Of a stretch of DNA of 32,590 nucleotides, positions 1 through 7,693 are shown piece after piece. Within the stretch, counting starts at the first letter, position 1. Each line of letters opens with the position of its first letter. The translations under genes and the position numbers were made by a program. Location of the stretch: the NCBI GenBank assembly GCA_017457005.1, contig JAFTII010000007.1, positions 1 to 32,590 of the forward strand. Reading direction: 5' to 3'. A model generated the notes under the pieces. The model was not told the DNA's origin, made no database searches, and was given only the letters and a program-made list of their open reading frames with translations. Origin of the DNA: Alphaproteobacteria bacterium (GTDB lineage: Bacteria > Pseudomonadota > Alphaproteobacteria > RF32 > CAG-239).

Positions 1-462
1 TGCAATTCTTTGTTTTTCTCCTCCGGAAAGAGTCGCGGCAGCATCCAACATATGATTATCTAATTCAACCCAGCTTAACAATTCACTGACTCTTTTTCTT
101 ACTTCCCGCTCATCCATTCCACACACGCGCAAAGGTAACGCCACATTATCAAAAGCGCTTAAATGCTCTAACAATCTGAAATCTTGAAACACTACACCTA
201 TACGACGTCTTAAAGATGCCAACCCGTCACGATTCGTAAAATTAATATCCTTACCAAACACACTCATTCTACCGCGACTTGGTTTCTGCGCCAAATACAT
301 CATACTCAAAAGAGATGTCTTACCGGCTCCGCTTTTACCGGTCAGAAAATGAAAAGATCCGCGCTTCAATGCTAATTTCACATCACTGAGAACTTCCGGC
401 CCTTGGTCATAACGAATGCCTACATTTTGCATTTCTATAATATTCTGCACATTTTCAGCCAC
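1..462 (-). CDS. ftsE: Cell division ATP-binding protein FtsE (partial, C-terminus outside window)
   Basis: ATPase of the FtsEX ABC-type complex, which sits at the division septum and couples ATP hydrolysis to activation of peptidoglycan hydrolases. The 154 visible residues carry Walker A (GKSGAGKTS, residues 42-50), a Q-loop (VVFQDF) and the ABC signature LSGGEKQRIA right at the window edge; Walker B and the C-terminus are cut off. The N-terminal phrase RYDQGPEVL is characteristic of FtsE rather than LolD-type ATPases. I chose the GTG at 460-462 because AGGAGA lies seven bases upstream; an ATG ten codons further in would cut into the first beta strand. It is transcribed leftward, divergent from the zinc-ribbon gene; ftsX would be expected just beyond the left edge. 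Confidence 0.92.
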   Translation of the reverse strand, partial: MAENVQNIIEMQNVGIRYDQGPEVLSDVKLALKRGSFHFLTGKSGAGKTSLLSMMYLAQKPSRGRMSVFGKDINFTNRDGLASLRRRIGVVFQDFRLLEHLSAFDNVALPLRVCGMDEREVRKRVSELLSWVELDNHMLDAAATLSGGEKQRIA

Positions 463-533
463 CAAACATCTCCTATCTAATTATCTTTTTTAGAATAATC
501 ATAATTATTCTTTTAATAAAGTATTTTTTTACT

Positions 534-561
534 TTGATTAAACGCTTTTTCATTTTATATT
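534..561 (+). promoter_or_regulatory. Candidate sigma-70 promoter of the zinc-ribbon gene
   Basis: TTGATT at 534-539 and TATATT at 556-561 are separated by 16 bases, about 20 bases upstream of the start codon at 581. An AGAGG ribosome binding site lies at 568-572. This is a prediction from consensus match only. Confidence 0.45.
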
Positions 562-580
562 ACACCCAGAGGTAAAATAA

Positions 581-1384
581 ATGCGTATCTTTTGTCCGCA
601 ATGTCAAACAGTTTATGAAGTCAATGATGCTCTCATCCCTGAATCCGGAAGAAAGCTCAAGTGCAGTAATTGTGGAGAAATTTTTCGTTTTGATCGTAAT
701 GGCAATAGTGAAAGCATTTCTCCCAAACCGCAAACACAAACTGAACAAGAAGAAATCATTATCAACAATTACGATACGTCAACTGTTATGCCGGATAACA
801 AAGATAACGAACAACTTAGCGAAGAAGAAATCAGTATAAAAGACATTTTTGAACGCCTCAACGAGCAAAGCGAACATCTTTTTCAAGAAGAACAAAAACT
901 TCCTTTCAAACAAAAATTTTTGTTTGAACTTAAAACCATGCTCGGTCTCAACCGCAAAATAAACTTTAAAATCATCGGAATTATTTTCGGCATATTCATA
1001 ATTCTTACTTTGTATAATTATCGTTATGAAATTGTACGCGCGATTCCTTTTACTAATATTTTTTACAAAATGCTGGCCATAAAAGCTCAAATTCCCGGAG
1101 AAGGACTTGAATTCCAAAATGTAAATTGGAACTATATTGACAATAATGAAAATCGTATTTTAGAAGTTAAAGGTTTTATAAACAACCCGACCAACCATAC
1201 CATAGATATTCCGACCGTACACGTTGAGTTATTAGATAAAAACAGTATGTTGCTACAAAGCATAAATCAAAAACCGACTATCAAATCCCTTAAGCCGGAC
1301 GAAAGAATTGCTATCGGACTGGTAATTAAAACACCATCTCCTACTGCTAAATATGTTTATATGACATTTATTGAAACCAATTAA
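581..1384 (+). CDS. Zinc-ribbon (MJ0042) membrane protein with DUF3426-like C-terminal domain
   Basis: 267 aa. An N-terminal zinc ribbon is formed by two CxxC pairs (Cys5/Cys8 and Cys28/Cys31), followed by an acidic, low-complexity linker, one hydrophobic segment at about residues 130-147, and a C-terminal domain of about 100 residues of the DUF3426 type (ending ...YVYMTFIETN), predicted outside the membrane. The family is widespread in Proteobacteria, where this ribbon gene often lies beside ftsE as here, but its biochemical role is not established. The start is supported by AGAGG eight bases upstream. Its TAA stop overlaps the stop of the convergent ispA gene inside a shared TTAA. Confidence 0.82.
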   Translation: MRIFCPQCQTVYEVNDALIPESGRKLKCSNCGEIFRFDRNGNSESISPKPQTQTEQEEIIINNYDTSTVMPDNKDNEQLSEEEISIKDIFERLNEQSEHLFQEEQKLPFKQKFLFELKTMLGLNRKINFKIIGIIFGIFIILTLYNYRYEIVRAIPFTNIFYKMLAIKAQIPGEGLEFQNVNWNYIDNNENRILEVKGFINNPTNHTIDIPTVHVELLDKNSMLLQSINQKPTIKSLKPDERIAIGLVIKTPSPTAKYVYMTFIETN

Positions 1385-2280
1385 TGTTTGCGACTTACAA
1401 TAAAATCAGCTAATTCGCATAACACTTTTGCATTATCACCAAAAATCGCCAATACATTTTTAGCTTCATCAATTAATTGTTGAGCCATCTGTTTAGCCTT
1501 ATCAAGCCCATATAATCCGACAAAAGTCAGTTTATCTTGCAACGCATCTTTGCCCAAAGTTTTTCCCATTTGAATCTCATCGCCTTCCACATCCAAAATA
1601 TCATCAGTAATTTGAAAAGCTATTCCTATCTTACGGGAATAAAGCAACAATGCCTGATATTTTTCTTCATCGGCATTCCCTAATATAGCACCGGCTTCAC
1701 AAGCAAATTTGAGCAAACATCCTGTTTTCATTTCTTCAATATGTCGTATTACATTTTCCGGACTATCAACAGATCCGCAATTTTCCATATACAAATCCAA
1801 CATCTGACCGGCTACCATTCCTCCAAAAGCCCCGGCAGCCTTTGCTAATTTTTGCACTAGTAAGCACTTAATTTTATCATCTAAAGGATTTTTTTCACCA
1901 CTAATCAAATCAAAGGCAAAAGTAAGCAAACCGTCTCCGGCCAATATTGCCGTTGCCTCATCAAATTTTTTATGACAAGTAGGTTTTCCTCTTCTCAAAT
2001 CATCATTATCCATTGCCGGCAAATCATCATGAATCAATGAATAAGTATGTAAACACTCTAATGCAGCAGCCGTAATAAAAGATTTTTCAAAATCAACCCC
2101 AAATATTTCTGCTGTCTTCATTACCAAAAACGGACGCAACCTTTTTCCTCCGTTAGCTAGAGAATAAAACATTGCTTCCGCAACTCTTTTTTCCTGACCG
2201 GAAACGAATTCAAACAAAGCCGGCAATTTATCATTAAATCTGTTTGAAAATAATTTTAGTTCTGTAATAAAATCAGACAT
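1381..2280 (-). CDS. ispA: Polyprenyl (farnesyl) diphosphate synthase
   Basis: 299 aa, the usual size of bacterial farnesyl/geranyl diphosphate synthases. It condenses isopentenyl diphosphate with allylic diphosphates to give farnesyl diphosphate for undecaprenol, quinone and related isoprenoids. Visible hallmarks are GGKRLRP near residues 44-50, the first Asp-rich motif DDLPAMD at 85-91 followed by NDDLRRGKP, and the second Asp-rich motif DDILD at 226-230; these bind the magnesium-diphosphates. The ATG at 2280 is chosen because it follows the xseB stop by one base (TAA-A-ATG), indicating translational coupling; a longer upstream frame would overlap xseB. The XseB-IspA pairing is common in Proteobacteria, where dxs often follows; dxs is not in this window. 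Confidence 0.93.
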   Translation of the reverse strand: MSDFITELKLFSNRFNDKLPALFEFVSGQEKRVAEAMFYSLANGGKRLRPFLVMKTAEIFGVDFEKSFITAAALECLHTYSLIHDDLPAMDNDDLRRGKPTCHKKFDEATAILAGDGLLTFAFDLISGEKNPLDDKIKCLLVQKLAKAAGAFGGMVAGQMLDLYMENCGSVDSPENVIRHIEEMKTGCLLKFACEAGAILGNADEEKYQALLLYSRKIGIAFQITDDILDVEGDEIQMGKTLGKDALQDKLTFVGLYGLDKAKQMAQQLIDEAKNVLAIFGDNAKVLCELADFIVSRKH

Positions 2281-2281
2281 T

Positions 2282-2527
2282 TTATTCCTCAGGCACCACA
2301 AATTCGGAAACTTTAATTTCTCCGCCGTCAACAGCTTCTATCTTTTCTATTTTAAGTTTAGCCGCATTTAATTTTGCTTCACAAAATTGCTTTAATTTCA
2401 CTGCCTGTTCATAAGCTTCAACGGCATCATCAAGCTTTATTCTTCCACCCTCCAACTCTCTGACAATATTTTCTAACTTATTCAAAGCCTCTTCAAAACT
2501 TAAATTTTTAATTTCCTCATTTGTCAT
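2282..2527 (-). CDS. xseB: Exodeoxyribonuclease VII small subunit
   Basis: 81 aa, the normal size. The small subunit associates in several copies with XseA to form the single-strand-specific exonuclease VII. The typical helical core SFEEALNKLENIVRELEGG followed by LDDAVEAYEQAVKLKQFCEAKL is present. The ATG at 2527 is preceded by AAGGAG. It is the first gene of a two-gene leftward unit with ispA, one base apart. The large subunit xseA is not in the window. Confidence 0.93.
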   Translation of the reverse strand: MTNEEIKNLSFEEALNKLENIVRELEGGRIKLDDAVEAYEQAVKLKQFCEAKLNAAKLKIEKIEAVDGGEIKVSEFVVPEE

Positions 2528-2617
2528 CTCAAATTATCTCCTTTTAGACTTTTAATCATATTATATCTATTTTATAATATCAATCATATATCTTGCTTGT
2601 ATAAAACTTTATCTCCA

Positions 2618-2631
2618 ACCTAAGTATAGGT
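2618..2631. promoter_or_regulatory. 14-bp palindrome upstream of the ArsR-type gene, possible operator
   Basis: ACCTA-AGTA-TAGGT is a perfect 5-bp inverted repeat with a 4-bp centre, 54 bp upstream of the chosen ArsR-type start in the gap shared with divergent xseB. Autoregulation through a promoter palindrome is common for ArsR-type repressors; assigning this palindrome to that role is inference. Confidence 0.35.
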
Positions 2632-2685
2632 GTAAATTTGTTATTAATGACTATATTAGCAATAAAATCATTAAGGAGAAAAGCG

Positions 2686-2958
2686 ATGTCATCCCTCAAA
2701 ATTAAAAATCTTTCTAAAACACTTAAATCAATTGCCAATTATCGTCGTTTGGAAATCTTATACTTTTTATTGGAAAAAGAAAACAATGTCGGTGAATTAG
2801 AACAAAAAATGGATTTAAGCCAATCGGCACTATCTCAACATTTGGCAATATTACGCAAAGAAGATATTGTTAAAACCAGAAGACAATCTCAAAGTATATA
2901 TTATTCTCTAAAAGATAATAATGTGATAAAAATACTGGAATTGCTAAAACAAATTTAA
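2686..2958 (+). CDS. Small ArsR-family winged-helix regulator
   Basis: 90 aa from the ATG at 2686, which has AAGGAG at 2673-2678; a longer frame from 2638 lacks this support. The winged helix-turn-helix is clear: SIANYRRLEILYFLLEK, then the recognition region DLSQSALSQHLAILRKEDIV, then the wing TRRQSQSIYYSL. Family members are dimeric repressors that release DNA on binding metal or on thiol oxidation. This protein has no cysteine at all, so the cysteine-based metal or sulfur sensing of ArsR, CadC or BigR types is not available and the signal is unknown. No transport or resistance gene lies next to it. The stop overlaps that of convergent smpB within TTAA. Confidence 0.85.
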   Translation: MSSLKIKNLSKTLKSIANYRRLEILYFLLEKENNVGELEQKMDLSQSALSQHLAILRKEDIVKTRRQSQSIYYSLKDNNVIKILELLKQI

Positions 2959-3431
2959 TTGGCCAAAATTCTTGCTTTCTGAATTTTCCAATCACGTTCC
3001 TTTATGGTCTCACGCTTATCATAAAGTTTTTTTCCGCGTCCGAGACCAAGCTCTAATTTTGCCAGACCATTTTTATCAAAAAACAACTTTATAGCAACCA
3101 ATGTTGCTCCTTTGCGAGCCAAAGCATTAATTATCGTAATAATTTCTTTATGCTTTAGCAACAGCTTACGCTCTCTTTTTTCGGCATGGCTGGAATATCC
3201 TTTATTGGCATATTCTGCAATAAACATATTAGAAATATATATTTCACCGTTTTTTTCCACGCCGAAAGCATCATTAATATTCGCATGTCCCAAACGCAAA
3301 GACTTAACTTCTGTACCGGTTAAAACTAATCCTGCTACAAATTTTTCTTCTATCAAATAATCAAAATTAGCTCTCCTATTATGAGCAACCTGACCTGTTG
3401 AAATATATTCTGCCTTGTTTTTCTTTTTCAT
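2955..3431 (-). CDS. smpB: SsrA-binding protein SmpB
   Basis: 158 aa. SmpB binds the tRNA-like part of tmRNA and brings it to stalled ribosomes for trans-translation. Family landmarks are NRRANFDYLIEEKFVAGLVL, TGTEVKSLR, NINDAF, and the basic C-terminal tail GRGKKLYDKRETIKERDW that enters the mRNA channel. The ATG at 3431 is preferred over a TTG one codon earlier, with AAGG about nine bases upstream. It follows tilS by four bases. The tmRNA gene ssrA is not in this window. Confidence 0.95.
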   Translation of the reverse strand: MKKKNKAEYISTGQVAHNRRANFDYLIEEKFVAGLVLTGTEVKSLRLGHANINDAFGVEKNGEIYISNMFIAEYANKGYSSHAEKRERKLLLKHKEIITIINALARKGATLVAIKLFFDKNGLAKLELGLGRGKKLYDKRETIKERDWKIQKARILAN

Positions 3432-3435
3432 CAAT

Positions 3436-4497
3436 TTATACCTTCTTCACTTCGCAATACAAAGCTCTACGAACCTTATAAGGTAACCCTGCTTTTGCAT
3501 ATTGAGGAGTCACTCTAACAAAATTTTCCCACTCTGCTTTAGCTAACAGAAACTCATCTCTAACTTCCGGAATTACCCAAATACGTTTCTGAGCTTTTAA
3601 AATTTCACAACCGTTCAAAGTACAGCCTTTAAAATCATCTTTTTTGATAACTTTCATCAATCTGAATATTTCTTCAGCTTCCGGTGCATAATCCTTTGCA
3701 CCACACTTTCTCAAAAGCTCAGCTAACAAACGATAACTTATTTCTGAGTGTAAATTTTCAAGATTCACCAGAGAAAATGAAAAAACAGTTTCACTCCATT
3801 TTCTAACCTGATTATTAATGATTTTATTAACCTCAAACTCCAAATAATCCCTTGTAAATCTAAGGATTCTAGCTGTATCAGCCAAACGTTTTTCACTTAT
3901 ACCTGTTTTACTTTCCAATTCCGGCAAAAATTTTCTTATTTTTACTCGCAAAAAATCATCACACTGATTAGATTCGTCTTCTACCCAAACAATATTTTTC
4001 TCACTTAAATATTTTCGCAAATAATCAGGACTGTCATTTAACTGCGGACGAATAATATATATATCATTTTGTTTTACAATATCCGCCATCCCGCACAAAC
4101 CGAATAAACCGCTCCCACGTTGCAAACGCAATAAAAATGTTTCAGCCTGATCTCTGCGATGATGTCCTACCGCCAAATATTTAATATCATTTTTTTTACA
4201 CCATTTGCTTAGCAAGTCATATCTTGCTTTTCTGGCTTCTGCTTCAATTCCTCTTTTGGGTTTTTCCCCTTCCCAAATCAAGATATGATGCTCTATATCA
4301 TATTTTTTCATCAAATTGGCAACAAATTCTGCCTCTTTTGATGAGCTTGGACGCAATTTGTGATCAACGGTCAATGCAACTATTTTGATTCCACATTCTT
4401 TAAGCCTTAAAACCAATGCCAAAGAATCTGCTCCACCGGAAACGCCGACAGCAACAGTTTCATTTTGCAATTGATATTGCTTAAAGAAATCAAGCAC
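3436..4497 (-). CDS. tilS: tRNA(Ile)-lysidine synthase
   Basis: 353 aa. TilS ligates lysine to cytidine 34 of the AUA-reading isoleucine tRNA, changing both its amino-acid identity and its codon reading, and is essential in most bacteria. The PP-loop ATPase motif SGGADS is at residues 20-25, followed by VDHKLRPSSSKEAEFV and GHHRRDQAETFLLRLQRGSG, all typical of the N-terminal adenylation domain. The C-terminal part is shorter and less conserved. It starts with GTG at 4495-4497, immediately after the cpoB stop (TAA-GTG), with GGAG inside the cpoB end serving as ribosome binding site, so the two genes are translationally coupled. FtsH, which often follows tilS, does not follow here; smpB does. 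Confidence 0.94.
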   Translation of the reverse strand: MLDFFKQYQLQNETVAVGVSGGADSLALVLRLKECGIKIVALTVDHKLRPSSSKEAEFVANLMKKYDIEHHILIWEGEKPKRGIEAEARKARYDLLSKWCKKNDIKYLAVGHHRRDQAETFLLRLQRGSGLFGLCGMADIVKQNDIYIIRPQLNDSPDYLRKYLSEKNIVWVEDESNQCDDFLRVKIRKFLPELESKTGISEKRLADTARILRFTRDYLEFEVNKIINNQVRKWSETVFSFSLVNLENLHSEISYRLLAELLRKCGAKDYAPEAEEIFRLMKVIKKDDFKGCTLNGCEILKAQKRIWVIPEVRDEFLLAKAEWENFVRVTPQYAKAGLPYKVRRALYCEVKKV

Positions 4498-5346
4498 TTA
4501 CTTACACTCCAAAACTTTTGCAAATTCAGCAGCTTTAGCTTTAAGATTTTCTTCAGCTTTTGCAAATTCTGTCGGCAATGTCTTAAACGCCGTACAGGCT
4601 TCTTCTTTCTTGCCTAATTCTCGCATTGACATTCCAAGTTTTAGCAAACTATCAGCCCCCTTATTGCCATCTTTGTACTTTTCCAAACCTTTAGCAAATG
4701 CAACTGCCGCTTTTGCATAATCTTTCTGAGCATAATAAGCTTCGCCCAACCAATATTGAGCATTTCCGGCCAATTTATCTTCTGGATATTTAGTCATCAA
4801 AGAGGTAAATTGTTGAGCCGCCTCTATATGCTTTCCGGCATTAAGATCCGCCATTGCTTGCTTATATATTTCATCTGCTGATTTAGTTTTTACCTCTGGC
4901 AAATCATCACCTTTAGAAATTGCACCTCCGGTAATTGATGAAGGCGCTCCTTGCGCCACCGGAGCAGAATAGGTTTTTATCTCATTATTTGTCATTCCCA
5001 ATCCGGTTCCTTCAAGTGGTTTACCTTCTATCATTCTGAATCTGACATCAAAATCTTTATTCATTACATCAATTCTGTCATTAAGAGCTTTTAACTTAAA
5101 CTCCATTTCATCAATTTTTCCGACTGCTTGGCGCAAACTCTCATCAAACTGCCCTAATTTTACAGCCACATCTTGAGCAGATGCCGGCGTAATTCCGTCT
5201 TGTTGTTCTCTATACAATTTACGTTGCAAAACTTGTATATCTTCACGCAACTGCATTAACTCCGTTTGCACCGCATCTTGAGCATTAGCCGTACATATCG
5301 GCAACATCATAACTGAAGATAACAAAAACAGCTTTACAACTTTCAT
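4498..5346 (-). CDS. cpoB: Cell division coordinator CpoB / YbgF (Tol-Pal system TPR protein)
   Basis: 282 aa, periplasmic. A signal peptide covers about residues 1-22 (cleavage after ANA). A predicted coiled coil spans about 25-105 (for example LREDIQVLQRKLYREQQ), which trimerises in the E. coli homologue. After a flexible linker, TPR repeats start near 157 (SADEIYKQAMADLNAGKHIEAAQQF and following). In E. coli CpoB links peptidoglycan synthesis at the septum to Tol-Pal-driven outer membrane constriction. It lies downstream of pal, the conserved order, but a hairpin terminator separates them. The start has GGGG eight bases upstream. Confidence 0.9.
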   Translation of the reverse strand: MKVVKLFLLSSVMMLPICTANAQDAVQTELMQLREDIQVLQRKLYREQQDGITPASAQDVAVKLGQFDESLRQAVGKIDEMEFKLKALNDRIDVMNKDFDVRFRMIEGKPLEGTGLGMTNNEIKTYSAPVAQGAPSSITGGAISKGDDLPEVKTKSADEIYKQAMADLNAGKHIEAAQQFTSLMTKYPEDKLAGNAQYWLGEAYYAQKDYAKAAVAFAKGLEKYKDGNKGADSLLKLGMSMRELGKKEEACTAFKTLPTEFAKAEENLKAKAAEFAKVLECK

Positions 5347-5418
5347 ATTATACCCCGCAAATAAAATTTAATTCCACCTTAATTTAATGTAGTTTTTTAA
5401 TAATAACAAGTGCAAAAA

Positions 5419-5441
5419 AGCGCACCCGAATAAGGTGCGCT
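5419..5441 (-). terminator. Intrinsic terminator downstream of pal
   Basis: An 8-bp GC-rich stem AGCGCACC/GGTGCGCT with a 7-base loop is followed, on the minus strand, by TTTTTT. It lies 24 bases after the pal stop and ahead of cpoB, so cpoB is either read by partial read-through or has its own promoter in the roughly 70-base gap. Confidence 0.85.
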
Positions 5442-5465
5442 AAATTTCAACTCAACAATCGTGAA

Positions 5466-5927
5466 TTAGTTACCTGCTTTAATAACAGTAACGGCACGAC
5501 GGTTTTGAGCCCAAGCAGCTTCGTTGTTACCCAATACTGCCGGACGCTCTTTTCCATAAGAAATGGTAGAAATACGAGCAGCATCAACACCTTGAGATAC
5601 CAAGAATTGTTTTACGGCATTGGCACGACGCTCACCCAAAGCCAAGTTGTATTCACGAGTACCGCGTTCATCACAGTAACCTTGAACAACAACATTTACG
5701 TTTTGGTGTTTCTTCAACCATTTAACTTGAGTATCCAAAACTTCTGCAGCATCAGGGCTGATTGCAGAGCTATCAAAAGCAAAGAAAACTCTATCTTCAG
5801 CATTTTCCATAAAATCACGAGCCATTTTAGATTCGCATTCGCTGCCACCAAACAAAGAACTCTCACTCAAAGCAGAACAGCCGGAGAGAGCAATGATAGC
5901 ACAGAATAAACTTAAAAGTTTTTTCAT
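5466..5927 (-). CDS. pal: Peptidoglycan-associated lipoprotein Pal
   Basis: 153 aa. The lipoprotein signal MKKLLSLFCAIIALSGC gives a lipidated Cys17. The OmpA-like peptidoglycan-binding domain follows, with VFFAFDSSAISPDA, VVVQGYCDERGTREYNLALGERRANAV and the final NRRAVTV. Pal anchors the outer membrane to peptidoglycan and is recruited by TolB during constriction. I use the ATG at 5927, preceded by GGAG at a nine-base distance; an in-frame ATG five codons earlier would contain this GGAG and is less likely. TolQ, TolR, TolA and TolB are not in the window, so the usual tol cluster is split or lies elsewhere. Confidence 0.95.
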   Translation of the reverse strand: MKKLLSLFCAIIALSGCSALSESSLFGGSECESKMARDFMENAEDRVFFAFDSSAISPDAAEVLDTQVKWLKKHQNVNVVVQGYCDERGTREYNLALGERRANAVKQFLVSQGVDAARISTISYGKERPAVLGNNEAAWAQNRRAVTVIKAGN

Positions 5928-6155
5928 ATTATTTTTCTCCATATGGGTTTTAAAATTTGTAATTTCAAAATTACTAATACAGCTTTAACTTAAGCAATAA
6001 AAATTTAATTTTCAATAATAAAAACCACAAAACCCAAAAAAATACACATCTTTCTTATTTTTATCGGTATTATGACTTTGTTTTCAAAAATTAAACTATA
6101 AAAAATAAATATTCTTTCATTCCGATTCTTAAATACTACTTTAGATTTAAACCAC

Positions 6156-6187
6156 AAAAAAGGTTCATCAATTGATGAACCTTTTTT
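6156..6187. terminator. Perfect 32-base palindromic bidirectional terminator
   Basis: AAAAAAGGTTCATCAA is followed directly by its exact reverse complement, giving a hairpin flanked by A6 and T6, so it can end transcription on either strand. It lies six bases beyond the stop of the leftward gene at 6194-6730 and insulates pal from that accessory pair. Confidence 0.85.
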
Positions 6188-6193
6188 GCTAAA

Positions 6194-6730
6194 TTACCAC
6201 TGACGAAGTTTATTGTAAAACTCCTCCAGCTTCTTTCTTTCTTCAGATACTTTATTAGAAATTCCGTTTCTTATACGAATTTCCGTATGTATCGTTTTCA
6301 CGGTAACCGGATATACGTCTGCAATTTCTGTAAAGCTCTCGTTCAAGAACTTCTTTACATGATTGCATGTCATTGTTCCCCTGAGGATATGTTCCAAAGC
6401 CGGAAACAACCTCTCAGCTAACCATATATCTTTTACCGGCGTAGCTCCTTCCTTAAGCCACTCCTGCATAACCGGAGTTGCTAACAATGCACAACACCTC
6501 ACCATGGTATGAGCATTGCATTTTGAAAGTTTTTCTTCTTCAGCCACAGAAGAAACCAACTCCACTAGCTTCTTCTCGTTACCGATAAGAATTGAATTAT
6601 CCTTTTCTATACTGGTAACAAAACTTGCAAAACAGCATTTACGCTGCTTAAAGTCCTCTAAACTAAGAGGAAATTCCTTTTGTTTCATTTCCCTAAATTT
6701 TTTCAAGGTTAGTTCTGACGTCATAAACAT
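6194..6730 (-). CDS. Unrecognised protein with a helix-turn-helix-like segment
   Basis: 178 aa from the ATG at 6730, or 176 from a second ATG at 6724. I do not recognise a family. It is predicted soluble and helical, with five cysteines (including paired CC at 32-33 and 79-80) and no signal peptide. Residues about 133-151, FTEIADVYPVTVKTIHTEI, fit the spacing of a helix-turn-helix (xxxIAxxxxVtxxTIxxxI), so DNA binding is possible but unproven. It overlaps the upstream gene by 32-38 bases, which implies translational coupling and a shared job. A strong bidirectional terminator follows. A role in a mobile or defence module is conceivable but nothing in the sequence demonstrates it. Confidence 0.7.
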   Translation of the reverse strand: MFMTSELTLKKFREMKQKEFPLSLEDFKQRKCCFASFVTSIEKDNSILIGNEKKLVELVSSVAEEEKLSKCNAHTMVRCCALLATPVMQEWLKEGATPVKDIWLAERLFPALEHILRGTMTCNHVKKFLNESFTEIADVYPVTVKTIHTEIRIRNGISNKVSEERKKLEEFYNKLRQW

Positions 6731-7337
6731 TATAAGGAGTCATGACAGTCTCCTTAGTAAGCTCTTTAACATTAGTAACATCTTCTTGAGCTACTAACAT
6801 CACCTGTCCATTATCAGGCAGGCAAATCAGACATAATCCATAGTTTCCGTATTGGATCCACCCCATTGTCTTGCATCCGAAAATACAAAACTCCTTAAGC
6901 TGAACTTTGTCCAATAGGAGATCTTCAATTATAATCTTAAACGCTTGCTCCACTTTTGAACGACTAAGCTCATCACCATCAATCAAAAGCGTTTCAGTCT
7001 GCCAATATCCATTCCTAAAGAACAACCAGTAGGTTGCCGAAAAGAATATTCTCTTACCTTTTTTAAGAGGTGTTCTCTGACTTTTAAACCAAGTCATGGT
7101 TCTTTTTGGATTAAAAGATACACTCAGTCCATCACATGTTACTGCGACATACATGATACATCCATCTTCAACCTTGTTTTCAGGATTATTGCAATAATTC
7201 TGCAACTCATATCCGTTAACAAAGCGCTCAACTTCTGCCCAATGCGGAAGCTTTTTCTCTTTTTTGCAAGAGATCTGTGGGACACCTGCTATTCTTGGAA
7301 GATAGCCGGTCTTCACTAATGGAATGTCTTCTCTCAT
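6693..7337 (-). CDS. Unrecognised Trp/Cys-containing protein, first gene of an overlapping pair
   Basis: 214 aa, start ATG at 7335-7337. No family recognised, no signal peptide or obvious membrane segment. Features seen: a central run rich in aromatic residues (TMTWFKSQRTPLKKGKRIFF, then YWLFFRNGYWQTETL), several cysteines in the second half (FCIFGCKTMGWIQYG, LCLICLPDN), and a hydrophobic-basic alternation typical of a mixed alpha/beta fold. The next gene begins inside its last 13 codons. Upstream, in the predicted 5-prime leader, TTTCTCA (7356-7362) and TGAGAAA (7384-7390) form an inverted repeat that could be a leader hairpin or an operator. No neighbouring gene suggests a pathway. Confidence 0.65.
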   Translation of the reverse strand: MREDIPLVKTGYLPRIAGVPQISCKKEKKLPHWAEVERFVNGYELQNYCNNPENKVEDGCIMYVAVTCDGLSVSFNPKRTMTWFKSQRTPLKKGKRIFFSATYWLFFRNGYWQTETLLIDGDELSRSKVEQAFKIIIEDLLLDKVQLKEFCIFGCKTMGWIQYGNYGLCLICLPDNGQVMLVAQEDVTNVKELTKETVMTPYNVYDVRTNLEKI

Positions 7338-7510
7338 AATGTTTTGGGTTTTGTGTTTCTCAACTTTATAACTTGGGTTTAGCTGAGAAACTGGTTAAAC
7401 AATAAATATAAATAATTTTTTTCTACCGATAAGGTAACATTTTAGACAAAATTAGTCAATACTATATTTTATCATCTAATCAAAAAATTTACATTTAATC
7501 AAACATTACC

Positions 7511-7625
7511 ACAAAACCGCAGAGAACAATTCAGACAGAGTAAAAATAAAAAGGCTGAAAATTTTAGTGTAGACAAACCTACATGAATTTTCAGCCTTTT
7601 GCAATTTTTGCTCTAGATGAGCTTG
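7511..7625. repeat. Hairpin-bearing repeat element, copy 1
   Basis: First of two direct copies of an approximately 115-bp element, 183 bases apart. It contains a 76-nt imperfect palindrome at 7538-7613: an outer helix GAGTAAAAAT/ATTTTTGCTC, a small internal loop, a perfect 13-bp helix AAGGCTGAAAATT/AATTTTCAGCCTT (7551-7598), and an inner TGTAG/CTACA helix closing the loop ACAAAC. The core 7551-7598 is identical in both copies. It lies in the 483-base gap between ppdK and the orphan pair; the rest of that gap (7338-7510) is AT-rich with no gene that I can see. Confidence 0.85.
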
Positions 7626-7693
7626 CATATAAAAAGTTTGATAAAGGCCTATGCTACGAAAGCAATTATGAACAACACTTGCAAATAGTATAC

